From assembly GCF_008312835.1 (NCBI RefSeq), contig NZ_VSKS01000004.1, positions 1 through 64,000 of the forward strand: 64,000 bases of DNA, read 5' to 3'. The DNA comes from Streptomyces marokkonensis. GTDB taxonomy: Bacteria; Actinomycetota; Actinomycetes; Streptomycetales; Streptomycetaceae. Shown in pieces: positions 35,126 to 43,787 of the stretch. A program made the position numbers and the translations under genes. Below the pieces are notes generated by a model. That model was not told where the DNA came from and did no database searches. It worked only from the letters and a program-made list of their open reading frames with translations. Within the stretch, counting starts at the first letter, position 1; each line of letters begins with the position of its first letter.

Positions 35126-35295
35126 CCCAGCCACCCGAGCCGCGGGCACCAGCCCCAGCCGGGCCGCGAGGCGCCCGGCCGCCCGAGCCGCGGGTATCGG
35201 CCCCAGCCGGGCTGCGAGGCGCCCGGCCGCCCCAGCCGCGGGTATCGGCCCCAGTCGGGCCGCGGGCACCCGGCCACCCCAGCCGCGGGCAGTCG
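35126..35295. repeat. imperfect 48-bp tandem repeat, about 3.5 copies
   Basis: Units begin at 35126, 35174, 35222 and 35269 (last one truncated). Each opens with CCC(A/G)GCC and contains CCGCGGGTATCGGCCCCAG or a close variant. The array lies in the 285-bp convergent gap between the small hypothetical gene and pncA. No gene is evident in it, although the period is a multiple of three. Confidence 0.85.
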
Positions 35296-35377
35296 TGCCG
35301 CGGGGCGGCACGGGTGGGCGCGGCCGGCACTGGCTCAGCGCCGGGAGCCCGCATTCCCGCCCGGCCCCCCCGCGGGG

Positions 35378-35971
35378 CTACTGCACGACCGGCTTCCCGG
35401 ACAGCTCCACGCCCGCCGTCCGCATCTCCTCGAGCGCCCGCTCGGTGGTCTCCGGGGCCACCCCGGCGGTGAGGTCGAGCAGGACCTGGGTGCGGAAACC
35501 CTCGTGGGCCGCGTCCAGCGCCGTCGCCCGCACGCAGTGATCCGTGGCGATCCCCACCACGTCCACCTCCTCGACCCCCCGCTCCCGCAACCACTCCGCC
35601 AGCGGCGTCCCGTTCTCGTCCGTCCCCTCGAACCCGCTGTAGGCGGCCGAGTACGCCCCCTTGTCGAACACGGCGTCGATCGCGCCGGACGTCACCGCGG
35701 GTGCGAAGTTCGGGTGGAAACCCACCCCCTCCGTCCCGGCGACGCAGTGCGCCGGCCAGGACCGCACGAAGTCGGGGTTGTCGGCGAAGTGCCCCCCGGG
35801 CGCGATGTGGTGATCGCGGGTGGCCACCACGTGCTGGTAGCCGCCGGCCGAGGCGGCCTGGCCGATCAGCTCGGTGATGGCGGCAGCCACATCCGCACCG
35901 CCGGTCACGGCGAGGCTGCCGCCCTCGCAGAAGTCGTTCTGCACGTCAACGACGATCAGTGCGCGGCGCAT
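35378..35971 (-). CDS. pncA: nicotinamidase
   Basis: A 197-residue isochorismatase-fold amidase that converts nicotinamide to nicotinate in NAD salvage. The catalytic triad is Asp9 (VVDVQNDF), Lys104 (DKGAYS) and Cys146 (ATDHCVRATALDA). Metal ligands Asp53, His55 and His61 (TRDHHIAPGGH) are present. ATG 35971 follows AAGGAC at 8 nt, and AGCCTA at 36031-36036 reads as a TAGGCT -10 box on the minus strand. It lies 110 bp after pncB on the same strand, so the two NAD salvage steps are linked. Confidence 0.95.
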   Translation of the reverse strand: MRRALIVVDVQNDFCEGGSLAVTGGADVAAAITELIGQAASAGGYQHVVATRDHHIAPGGHFADNPDFVRSWPAHCVAGTEGVGFHPNFAPAVTSGAIDAVFDKGAYSAAYSGFEGTDENGTPLAEWLRERGVEEVDVVGIATDHCVRATALDAAHEGFRTQVLLDLTAGVAPETTERALEEMRTAGVELSGKPVVQ

Positions 35972-36081
35972 GGTCGGTGTCCTTCGACTCAGGGGGCGGG
36001 TGGTGGCGGGCCCGGCCGGGTGAACCTCCGAGCCTATTGAAGAGTGGACGATCCGGACAGGGCACGGACAGGGGCACGCCT

Positions 36082-37434
36082 TTAGCTACCCGAGGGCCCG
36101 TGCGCGTACTCCGTCGGAAGGACGGGTTCCCCGCGGGAGAGCTGTGTAGCGGACAGCGGCAGACCCGCGCGGGCCGCCGCGTGCCGGTCGCGGATCACGT
36201 CCAGCGTCTCGCGCACGAGCACCTCGCCGCCCTCGACCAGCGGCACCAGCAGCTGCCGGCCGGCCAGCTCGTCCGGCACCTCCCCGGTGCCGATCACCTC
36301 GGCCTCGGCGACGCCGTGCCCGTCCAGCCGCCGCGCGGCCCACTTGCGGCCGCCGACGGAGGTCTTGCCGCCGCTGGACTTCTTCGCCACCGGCACCAGC
36401 GGCGCCCCCGGCTCGGCGGACCCGGCGCGGGCGACCAGCTTGTAGACCATGGAGGCGGTCGGATGCCCCGAGCCGGTCACCAGCTGCGTTCCCACGCCGT
36501 ACGCGTCCACGGGCGCGGCGGCGAGCGAGGCGATGGCGTACTCGTCCAGGTCCGAGGTCACGATGATCTTCGTGTCGGTGGCGCCCAGCTCGTCGAGCTG
36601 CTGCCGCACCCGGTGCGCCACCAGCAGCAGGTCGCCGGAGTCGATCCGCACGGCGCCCAGTTCCGGCCCGGCGATGTCGACGGCCGTACGGACCGCCTCG
36701 GCCACGTCGTACGTGTCCACCAGCAGAGTCGTACCGCCGCCGAGGGAGTCGACCTGGGCCCGGAAGGCGTCCCGCTCGCTGTCGTGCAGCAGCGTGAAGG
36801 CGTGGGCGGAGGTGCCCACGGTGGGGATGTCGTAGCGGAAGCCGGCCGCCAGGTCCGAGGTGGAGGCGAAGCCGCCGACGTACGCGGCGCGGGAGGCGGC
36901 CACGGCCGCCAGTTCGTGGGTGCGCCGGGCGCCCATCTCGATCAGCGGCCGGTCGCCGGCGGCGGACGACATCCGGGAGGCCGCGGCGGCGATCGCCGAG
37001 TCGTGGTTGAGGATCGACAGGATCACCGTCTCCAGCAGCACGCACTCCGCGAAGCTGCCCTCGACGCGCATGATCGGCGAGCCCGGGAAGTACACCTCGC
37101 CCTCGGGGTAGCCCCAGATGTCACCGGAGAAGCGGTAGCCCGCCAGCCAGTCCAGTGTCGCCCCGTCCACGATGTCCTTCTCGCGCAGGAAGGCGAGGAC
37201 GTCCGGGTCGAAGCGGAAGTTCTCCACCGCGTCGAGCACCCGGCCGGTGCCGGCCACCACGCCGTAGCGGCGGCCGTCCGGCAGCCGCCGGGTGAAGACC
37301 TCGAACACGCTGCGCCGCCCGGCCGTACCGGACTTCAGCGCCGCCTGAAGCATCGTCAGCTCGTACTGGTCCGTGAAGAGGGCCGTCGAGGGAACGCCCA
37401 CCCGTCGCCCACGCCCAAGGTCTGCTGTGGTCAT
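36082..37434 (-). CDS. pncB: nicotinate phosphoribosyltransferase
   Basis: A 450-residue enzyme joining nicotinate and PRPP to give nicotinate mononucleotide, the step after PncA. Family marks: [16 protein letters not shown] at the start, [69 protein letters not shown] and [13 protein letters not shown]. Length is that of actinobacterial PncB. ATG 37434 has no SD and lies 7 nt after TAGCAT, so the transcript is probably leaderless. Divergent from clpS with a palindrome between. Confidence 0.96.
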   Translation of the reverse strand: MTTADLGRGRRVGVPSTALFTDQYELTMLQAALKSGTAGRRSVFEVFTRRLPDGRRYGVVAGTGRVLDAVENFRFDPDVLAFLREKDIVDGATLDWLAGYRFSGDIWGYPEGEVYFPGSPIMRVEGSFAECVLLETVILSILNHDSAIAAAASRMSSAAGDRPLIEMGARRTHELAAVAASRAAYVGGFASTSDLAAGFRYDIPTVGTSAHAFTLLHDSERDAFRAQVDSLGGGTTLLVDTYDVAEAVRTAVDIAGPELGAVRIDSGDLLLVAHRVRQQLDELGATDTKIIVTSDLDEYAIASLAAAPVDAYGVGTQLVTGSGHPTASMVYKLVARAGSAEPGAPLVPVAKKSSGGKTSVGGRKWAARRLDGHGVAEAEVIGTGEVPDELAGRQLLVPLVEGGEVLVRETLDVIRDRHAAARAGLPLSATQLSRGEPVLPTEYAHGPSGS

Positions 37435-37441
37435 GGCAGGG

Positions 37442-37447
37442 ATGCTA
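37442..37447 (-). promoter_or_regulatory. -10 box of a leaderless pncB promoter
   Basis: Read on the minus strand this is TAGCAT, separated by 7 nt from the ATG at 37434; no SD is present. Confidence 0.5.
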
Positions 37448-37455
37448 CCCCCATT

Positions 37456-37470
37456 TCGTCAGTTTGACGA
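37456..37470. promoter_or_regulatory. palindrome between pncB and clpS
   Basis: TCGTCAGTTTGACGA is a perfect 6-bp inverted repeat with a 3-bp spacer, lying just upstream of the pncB -10 box where the -35 would be. A repressor binding here would block pncB transcription. It does not resemble the NrtR box as I remember it. Confidence 0.5.
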
Positions 37471-37531
37471 TTTTGGTTCGGGCACCGGAACAGCGGGCCG
37501 GTTTGTGCGACCACCCCCCTGCGGTGGCAGC

Positions 37532-37849
37532 ATGGGCAGTGTGACGTCACCCGCACCCCTGGAGATCGAACGCACCGAGTCGGCGGAGGAGGTTTTCGCC
37601 GTACCCGAGCCCGACGTCCCGTGGGTCACCATCGTCCACAACGACCCGGTCAACCTCATGAGTTATGTGACGTACGTCTTCCAGACGTACTTCGGCTACT
37701 CCAAGGACAAGGCCACCAAGCTCATGCTCGACGTCCACCACAAGGGCCGGGCGGTCGTCTCCAGCGGCACGCGCGAGGAGATGGAACGCGACGTCCAGGC
37801 CATGCACGGCTACGGACTGTGGGCCACCCTCCAGCACGACCGGAAGTGA
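37532..37849 (+). CDS. clpS: ATP-dependent Clp protease adaptor ClpS
   Basis: A 105-residue N-end-rule adaptor that hands substrates with destabilising N-termini to ClpC/ClpP. The core is typical: [46 protein letters not shown], with the Asn-Asp of the N-degron pocket, and then [24 protein letters not shown] 37532 or GTG 37541 could start it; the family does not decide and the SD is weak (GTGGCAG). Divergent from pncB and followed by DUF2017, the same order as in Mycobacterium. Confidence 0.95.
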   Translation: MGSVTSPAPLEIERTESAEEVFAVPEPDVPWVTIVHNDPVNLMSYVTYVFQTYFGYSKDKATKLMLDVHHKGRAVVSSGTREEMERDVQAMHGYGLWATLQHDRK

Positions 37850-37904
37850 CCGAACCGGACATGACCCGACCCCGCCCGCAGGACCGGAAGTAGCGATCGC
37901 CGCC

Positions 37905-38507
37905 ATGCCAGGAACCTTCGAACCGCTCCCCGGCGGCGGCGCGGCCGTCGCCCTCGACGTCGTCGAGATCTCCATCATCCGGTCCCTGGCCGTGCAGCTG
38001 ATGGAGCTGATCGGCCCCGGACCCGCCGAGGACTCCTCCGGCGACCCGCTCGCCGACCTCTTCGCCGAGGGCCCGAGCGAACCGCCCTCCGACCCCGTGC
38101 TGCGCCGCCTCTTCCCGGACGCCTACGGCGACCCCGAGGGCGCTCCGCAGGGCAAGGAGGCCGAGCGGCAGCGGGCGTACTCCGCCGAGTTCCGCCGCTA
38201 CACCGAGAACGACCTGCGGGCCGGCAAGCGCGACAGCGCGCTGACGGTGATCCGCTCCCTGGACGCGCTCACCCCGGCGGGCGAGGGCGGCGCGGTGCTC
38301 GAGCTCTCGCCGGACGAGTCCCGCCAGTGGCTCGGCGCGCTGAACGACCTGCGCCTGGCGATCGGCTCCCGTCTGGAGATCAACGACGAGGACGACAGCG
38401 ACCTCCTCTTCCATCTGCCCGACGAGGACCCGCGCAAGCCGATGGTGATGGCGTACCTGTGGCTCGGCGGACTCCAGGAGACACTCGTCTCGAGTCTCAT
38501 GCCGTGA
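37905..38507 (+). CDS. DUF2017 family protein
   Basis: A 200-residue cytoplasmic actinobacterial protein found next to clpS in many genomes. Features are an N-terminal helix VVEISIIRSLAVQLMELIGP, an acidic loop, DPVLRRLFPDAYGDPE, a basic helix EFRRYTENDLRAGKRDSALTVIRSL, and the C-terminal WLGALNDLRLAIGSRLEI ... YLWLGGLQETLV. ATG 37905 has a distant purine stretch (GGACCGGAAG). The conserved link with clpS suggests a part in the same proteolytic pathway, but no function is shown. A terminator-like hairpin follows. Confidence 0.9.
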   Translation: MPGTFEPLPGGGAAVALDVVEISIIRSLAVQLMELIGPGPAEDSSGDPLADLFAEGPSEPPSDPVLRRLFPDAYGDPEGAPQGKEAERQRAYSAEFRRYTENDLRAGKRDSALTVIRSLDALTPAGEGGAVLELSPDESRQWLGALNDLRLAIGSRLEINDEDDSDLLFHLPDEDPRKPMVMAYLWLGGLQETLVSSLMP

Positions 38508-38585
38508 ATATGTACTGACCTGTCCGGAAAGATCACCTGATCTGTTCGCTCAGAAAAACCTCAAGTCCGGATAACGATCCCGTCA

Positions 38586-38620
38586 CCGCCCCTGCGGATT
38601 TACCCCGTGTGGGCGGTTTT
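38586..38620 (+). terminator. terminator-like hairpin after DUF2017
   Basis: ACCGCCC (38586-38592) pairs with GGGCGGT (38611-38617) followed by TTT. The loop is 18 nt, so the structure is modest. Confidence 0.45.
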
Positions 38621-38621
38621 C

Positions 38622-38637
38622 TGTGATCTGGGTCACT
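38622..38637. promoter_or_regulatory. CRP-type binding site candidate
   Basis: TGTGATCTGGGTCACT fits TGTGA-N6-TCACA at 9 of 10 fixed positions and also GTG-N6-GNCAC, the pattern I recall for Streptomyces Crp. It lies 240 bp before the symporter gene, with TAAGAAT at 38660-38666 as a possible -10. The 370-bp gap (38508-38876) contains no gene. Confidence 0.5.
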
Positions 38638-38876
38638 CGGCATCAGGTAAACGGCGTGGTAAGAATCGGCAACTCGTTTGCGGCCCACCCCTAGCCGTGA
38701 GCAAGAGAGCCGGTCACCGCCGGTGTGTACGACGACCAGCACGACAGGGGGACGCCGGTCCCGCTTCACGGGCCGCCGCCCCAACGCCGTTGCCGAACGG
38801 GACGTGGGCCCCCTCCCACATCGACACCCGCTCTGCTGCGCACGCCAGCACGTCCCCGCGCCACCGAGGAAGTTCG

Positions 38877-40418
38877 ATGTCACTCGACTCCATCACCACC
38901 TCCATTGACGACGCCGTCAGTGATTTCTTCGACCCTGTCGCGACCACAGTCGGCGACATCGTCTTCTACACGGTCCCGGTCGGAGGTACGGACCTCCCGC
39001 TCATCGTCGCCTGGCTGGTGATCGCCGGCCTGGTCTTCACCGGCTGGTTCGGTCTGATCCAGGCGCGCAAACTCAAACTCGCCTTCGACGTCGTGCGCGG
39101 CAAGTACGACGAGGAAGGCTCCCCCGGCGAGGTCAACCACTTCCAGGCACTGACCGCCGCCGTCTCCGGCACCGTCGGCCTCGGCAACATCGCCGGTGTG
39201 GCCGTCGCCGTCTCCATCGGCGGTCCGGGCGCCACCTTCTGGATGATCCTGTGCGGCCTGCTCGGCATGGCCACCAAGTTCGTCGAGGTCACCCTCGGTG
39301 TGAAGTACCGCGAGGAGCACGCGGACGGCACCGTCTCCGGCGGCCCCATGCACTACCTGCCCAAGGGGCTCGCCGAGCGCTTCGGCAACGGCGGCGCCAA
39401 GCTCGGCAAGGTGCTGGCCGTCCTGGCCTCCGTCATGATCCTGTTCTTCGGTCTGTTCGGCGGCAACCTGTTCCAGACCAACCAGAGCTACGCGCAGATC
39501 TCCTCCACCTTCGGCGGCGAGGACGGCTTCCTGGCCTCCTCCGCGGGCGCCGTGCTGTTCGGCCTGGTCGTGGCCGCCCTGGTCGGTCTGGTGCTGCTCG
39601 GCGGCATCCGCTCCATCGCCTCGGTCACCAGCCGGCTCGTCCCCGCCATGGCGATCATGTACATCCTGGCCTGCCTGGTCGTCATCCTGACCAACGTCAC
39701 CGCCGTGCCCGACGCCATCGGCACCATCTTCCAGGGCGCCTTCGAGGCCGACGGTGTCGCGGGCGGTGTCATCGGCGCCCTGATCGTCGGTTTCCAGCGG
39801 GCCGCCTTCTCCAACGAGGCCGGTCTCGGCTCCGCGCCGATCGCCCACTCCGCGGTCAAGACGAAGCACCCCGCGAGCGAGGGCCTGGTCGCCCTGCTGG
39901 AGCCGTTCATCGACACGGTCGTCATCTGCACCATGACCGCGCTGACCATCGTCATCGCCAACCCCGCCAGCTGGGGCGAGGCCCGCGAGGGCGAGAGCAT
40001 CGGCGGCGTCACCATCACCTCCGACGCCTTCGAGACGGTCCTGCCCTGGTTCCCGAACCTGCTCACGATCGCGGTGCTGCTGTTCGCCTTCTCCACGATC
40101 CTGACCTGGGGCTACTACGGCCTGAAGGCCTGGTCGTACCTCTTCGGCCGGAGCAAGGTCAGTGAGACGGTCTTCAAGGTCGTGTGGAGCGTGTTCGTGG
40201 TCGCGGGCTCCCTGCTCTCCCTCGACTCGCTGATCAGCCTCGCCGACTCGGCGCTCTTCCTGCTCTCCGTGTTCAACATCATCGGCCTGTACCTGCTGGC
40301 CCCCGTGGTCAAGCGGGAGCTCAACTCCTTCCTGGACTTCGTCCGCCGCCGCTCCGCCGGCCAGGCGACGGGCGCGGAGTCCGAGGAATCCGCCGCCGAG
40401 GCCACCAAGACGGTCTGA
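38877..40418 (+). CDS. alanine/glycine:cation symporter (AGCS family)
   Basis: A 513-residue membrane protein that takes up small amino acids with Na+ or H+. About ten hydrophobic segments are visible. The AGCS signature is present: ALTAAVSGTVGLGNIAGVAVAVSIGGPGATFWM, followed by MATKFVEVTLGVKYRE and GGPMHYL. Later marks are FQRAAFSNEAGLGSAPIAHSAVKTKHPASEGLVALLEPFIDTVVICTMTAL. The C-terminal tail is hydrophilic. ATG 38877 follows GAGGAAG. A long upstream region with a CRP-like box suggests regulated expression; two hairpins follow. Confidence 0.95.
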   Translation: MSLDSITTSIDDAVSDFFDPVATTVGDIVFYTVPVGGTDLPLIVAWLVIAGLVFTGWFGLIQARKLKLAFDVVRGKYDEEGSPGEVNHFQALTAAVSGTVGLGNIAGVAVAVSIGGPGATFWMILCGLLGMATKFVEVTLGVKYREEHADGTVSGGPMHYLPKGLAERFGNGGAKLGKVLAVLASVMILFFGLFGGNLFQTNQSYAQISSTFGGEDGFLASSAGAVLFGLVVAALVGLVLLGGIRSIASVTSRLVPAMAIMYILACLVVILTNVTAVPDAIGTIFQGAFEADGVAGGVIGALIVGFQRAAFSNEAGLGSAPIAHSAVKTKHPASEGLVALLEPFIDTVVICTMTALTIVIANPASWGEAREGESIGGVTITSDAFETVLPWFPNLLTIAVLLFAFSTILTWGYYGLKAWSYLFGRSKVSETVFKVVWSVFVVAGSLLSLDSLISLADSALFLLSVFNIIGLYLLAPVVKRELNSFLDFVRRRSAGQATGAESEESAAEATKTV

Positions 40419-40447
40419 GCCCGCAGGCAGGGCTTCCCTCAGGACCC

Positions 40448-40482
40448 GGCCGCAGGGAGTACTCGTGGCACCCCCTGCGGCC
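40448..40482 (+). terminator. terminator after the symporter gene
   Basis: GGCCGCAGGG pairs perfectly with CCCTGCGGCC around a 15-nt loop, 30 nt after the stop codon. Confidence 0.6.
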
Positions 40483-40506
40483 ATCCGCTCAAGGCGTCCG
40501 GCATAC

Positions 40507-40543
40507 GGGCCGTTCCGTACCACCCCTCGGTACGGAACGGCCC
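40507..40543. terminator. long perfect hairpin before mec
   Basis: GGGCCGTTCCGTACC pairs perfectly with GGTACGGAACGGCCC (15 bp) around a 7-nt loop, followed by GTCTGCTT. It seals the symporter transcript just before the -10 box of the next gene. Confidence 0.75.
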
Positions 40544-40550
40544 GTCTGCT

Positions 40551-40556
40551 TATCCT
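40551..40556 (+). promoter_or_regulatory. -10 box of a leaderless mec promoter
   Basis: TATCCT ends 7 nt before ATG 40564, with no SD between. Confidence 0.5.
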
Positions 40557-40563
40557 GAGCCCC

Positions 40564-40986
40564 ATGCTGACCATCACCCAGGCCCTGTACGACCGGATCG
40601 TGGCCCACGCCCGCGAGGACCACCCCGACGAGGCGTGCGGCGTGGTGGCGGGCCCGGTGGGCTCCGGCCGCCCCGAGCGCTTCATCCCCATGCTGAACGC
40701 GGCCCGCTCGCCCACGTTCTACGAGTTCGACTCCCAGGACCTGCTGAAGCTGTACCGGGAGATGGACGACCGGGACGAGGAGCCGGTGGTGATCTACCAC
40801 TCCCACACCGCGACCGAGGCCTACCCCTCCCGCACGGACATCAGCTACGCCAACGAACCCGGCGCCCACTACGTCCTGGTCTCCACCGCCGACACCGACG
40901 ACGCCGGGGAGTTCCAGTTCCGTTCGTTCCGCATCGTGGAGGGCGAGGTCACCGAGGAGGAGGTCGAGGTCGTCGAGGCCTACTGA
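40564..40986 (+). CDS. mec: JAMM/Mov34 (M67) metallopeptidase of the CysO pathway
   Basis: A 140-residue zinc peptidase. The JAMM motif is complete: Glu23 (PDEACG) and H-x-H-x7-S-x2-D as His79, His81, Ser89, Asp92 (YHSHTATEAYPSRTD). In Mycobacterium tuberculosis the homologue Mec cleaves newly formed cysteine from the CysO-cysteine adduct. Here cysO and cysM follow on the same strand after a 300-bp gap with a leader peptide gene. ATG 40564 is leaderless by position. The C-terminal tail is strongly acidic. Besides adduct hydrolysis it may also trim the C-terminal extension of CysO (see there). Confidence 0.92.
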   Translation: MLTITQALYDRIVAHAREDHPDEACGVVAGPVGSGRPERFIPMLNAARSPTFYEFDSQDLLKLYREMDDRDEEPVVIYHSHTATEAYPSRTDISYANEPGAHYVLVSTADTDDAGEFQFRSFRIVEGEVTEEEVEVVEAY

Positions 40987-41062
40987 CCCGTCCGGCCTGC
41001 CCTGTCTCACAGTACGGAAGGAAGGCGTCCGAAGGGTGAGATCACACTCCGGGGGCCCGTCC

Positions 41063-41089
41063 GGGAATCGATACGATGAGCCCATGGTT
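41063..41089 (+). promoter_or_regulatory. sigma-R-like promoter overlapping the cys leader peptide start
   Basis: GGGAAT (41063-41068), an 18-nt spacer, then GTT (41087-41089), matching the sigma-R consensus GGAAT-N18-GTT that I recall from Streptomyces thiol-stress genes. Transcription from it would begin about 41095, inside the leader ORF, so such mRNAs would lack the leader start codon. A separate TACGAT box (41072-41077) would make a leaderless transcript beginning at the leader ATG. Confidence 0.55.
41072..41077 (+). promoter_or_regulatory. -10 box for the leader-containing transcript
   Basis: TACGAT is 6 nt before ATG 41084, and no SD is present, as expected for a leaderless leader-peptide mRNA. 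Confidence 0.5.
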
Positions 41090-41179
41090 CTTCTCGACGT
41101 GAGCGAAACGACGCCGGGCGCACTGCTCGTGGCGCGGCTGCACGTCGATCTGTGCCGGCTGAACAGCGCCATCTGTTGA
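41084..41179 (+). CDS. 31-residue putative cys leader peptide
   Basis: A short ORF, too small for routine calling, ending RLHVDLCRLNSAIC with cysteine as the last codon. It fits the actinobacterial 'putative leader peptide' type that I recall upstream of sulfur and cysteine genes (pattern RxHVDLxRxxSAxC). It lies 104 nt before cysO. Ribosomes short of Cys-tRNA would stall at codons 24 and 31. After the stop come three mutually complementary GC segments, which could couple stalling to cysO-cysM expression. Start ATG 41084 is 6 nt after a TACGAT box. The peptide itself probably has no function. Confidence 0.7.
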   Translation: MVLLDVSETTPGALLVARLHVDLCRLNSAIC

Positions 41180-41187
41180 TCTTCGCT

Positions 41188-41234
41188 GCCGCCGTACGGC
41201 CGGGAGCCGCGGCGGGCTGCGGCGTGCCGCCGCG
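41188..41234 (+). promoter_or_regulatory. alternative hairpins behind the cys leader peptide
   Basis: Segment 1 CCGCCG (41189-41194), segment 2 CGCGGCGG (41208-41215) and segment 3 CCGCCGCG (41227-41234). Pairing 2:3 is 8 bp with an 11-nt loop; pairing 1:2 is 6 bp, and the two exclude each other. A ribosome at the terminal Cys codon would cover segment 1. No U-run follows, so control of translation or Rho access is likelier than intrinsic termination. In GC-rich DNA such pairings can be fortuitous. Confidence 0.35.
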
Positions 41235-41283
41235 CGCTCTCTCCCGAACCCACGACAGACCCTTCCGACAGGAGCCCTCAGCC

Positions 41284-42571
<1,288 letters not shown>

Positions 42572-42591
42572 CGGCGCCGCACGCACGACAC

Positions 42592-42624
42592 GAAGGGGCC
42601 GGAGACGAACGTCTCCGGCCCTTC
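42592..42624. terminator. terminator after cysM, shared with a convergent gene
   Basis: GAAGGGGCCGGAGAC pairs with GTCTCCGGCCCTTC (14 bp with one bulged G) around a 4-5 nt loop. It also overlaps the stop of the small minus-strand gene. Confidence 0.75.
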
Positions 42625-42763
42625 ACGCGTTCCCGGGGCCGTCACCGCCGCGCCGCCGGGACCGCCGTCGGGGCCGGTGCCCCCGCCCCCAGCCGTCGAC
42701 GAGCGCGGTGACCACCGCGAGCAGTACCACCGCGGCGAGCGCGAGCCACCAGGCCGTGTCCAT
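42623..42763 (-). CDS. 46-residue small membrane protein
   Basis: A single hydrophobic helix (AWWLALAAVVLLAVVTALVDGW) follows a 3-residue start, then a strongly basic tail (HRPRRRSRRR), giving a predicted N-out or monotopic membrane peptide with cytoplasmic Arg cluster. ATG 42763 is 6 nt after a TACGGT box on the minus strand (42770-42775), with no SD, so leaderless expression is likely. I recall near-identical small ORFs between cysM and the MBL gene in other Streptomyces. Function unknown. Confidence 0.65.
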   Translation of the reverse strand: MDTAWWLALAAVVLLAVVTALVDGWGRGHRPRRRSRRRGGDGPGNA

Positions 42764-42965
42764 GCCCCGACCGTACCGGCGCGCGCCACCACCGCGCGCC
42801 CCTACCGTCACCGGCATGCGCGGCTTCCAGCCGAACCGGTGACAGCACAGGTGAGTTCGCCCACAACGGCCCCTGGTGGAGGAGCGACCACAGGTTTTGC
42901 GCCTTACGCTCGACGAACCGCACGACCCCCGTCTCTCCACACCCGCCAGCGGAGGTTTCTGCTTC

Positions 42966-43718
42966 ATGAAGCTCACCGTCGTCGGCTGCTCGGGGTCGTT
43001 CCCGTCCGCGGAATCGGCCTGCTCGAGCTACCTCGTCGAGGCCGACGGCTACCGGCTGCTCCTCGACATGGGCAACGGCGCCCTGGGCGAGTTGCAGCGC
43101 CACTGCGGTCTCTACGACCTCGACGCGATCTTCCTCAGCCATCTGCACGTCGACCACTGCATCGACATGTGCGCGTACTTCGTGGCGCGCTACTACCGGC
43201 ACGACGGCGGCCGCTGCGCCCCGCTGCCGGTCTACGGACCCGAGGGCACCGAGCACCGGCTGACCACCGCCTACGCCGACACCCCCTCGGCCTCCTCCAT
43301 GAGCGAGGTCTTCGACTTCCACACGGTCAAGCCGTCCACCTTCGAGATCGGCCCGTTCCTCGTGCACACCGAGCGCGTCGCGCACCCGGTCGAGGCGTAC
43401 GGCATCCGCATCGAACACGGCGGGAGGACGCTCACCTACTCCGGCGACACGGGCGTCAGCCCCGCGCTCGACGACCTCGCCCGCGACGCCGACCTCTTCC
43501 TGTGCGAGGCCGCCTTCACGCACGGCAAGGAGAACATCCCCGACCTGCACCTCAACGGCCGCGAGGCGGGTGAGACCGCGGCACGGGCCGGTGCCCGCCG
43601 CCTGATCCTCACCCACATCCCCCCGTGGACCGACCCGCAGATCAACCTCACCGACGCCCGCGCGGTGTACGACGGCCCGGTGGGGCTGGCGGCGCCCGGG
43701 GCGACGTACGAGATCTGA
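42966..43718 (+). CDS. MBL-fold hydrolase, Rv1339-like (cyclic nucleotide phosphodiesterase type)
   Basis: A 250-residue metallo-beta-lactamase-fold protein. Metal-binding residues are in HLHVDH (His59-His64), VAHPVEAYGIRI, YSGDTGVSP (Asp) and LTHIPPWT (His). Overall sequence, including VVGCSGSFPS at the start and the LTHIPPWT end block, resembles mycobacterial Rv1339, which has been described as an atypical cAMP phosphodiesterase. Position before rph and rdgB agrees with that neighbourhood. ATG 42966 has GGAGG about 11 nt upstream. Activity on cAMP in Streptomyces is inferred only. A strong bidirectional terminator follows. Confidence 0.9.
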   Translation: MKLTVVGCSGSFPSAESACSSYLVEADGYRLLLDMGNGALGELQRHCGLYDLDAIFLSHLHVDHCIDMCAYFVARYYRHDGGRCAPLPVYGPEGTEHRLTTAYADTPSASSMSEVFDFHTVKPSTFEIGPFLVHTERVAHPVEAYGIRIEHGGRTLTYSGDTGVSPALDDLARDADLFLCEAAFTHGKENIPDLHLNGREAGETAARAGARRLILTHIPPWTDPQINLTDARAVYDGPVGLAAPGATYEI

Positions 43719-43726
43719 GCCGCGAC

Positions 43727-43767
43727 GACCGGGGCCCCGGAACCGATTCGGTTCCGGGGCCCCGGTC
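43727..43767. terminator. bidirectional terminator between the MBL gene and nagE2
   Basis: A near-perfect 41-bp palindrome: GACCGGGGCCCCGGAACC pairs with GGTTCCGGGGCCCCGGTC (18 bp) around a very short loop. It serves convergent genes on both strands. Confidence 0.85.
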
Positions 43768-43787
43768 GCATGTCACGCGAGGACGGC

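Noticed and set aside
43727-43767. Attachment site or recombination target in the 41-bp palindrome
   Set aside because: Convergent genes and rich stem explain it fully as a bidirectional terminator.
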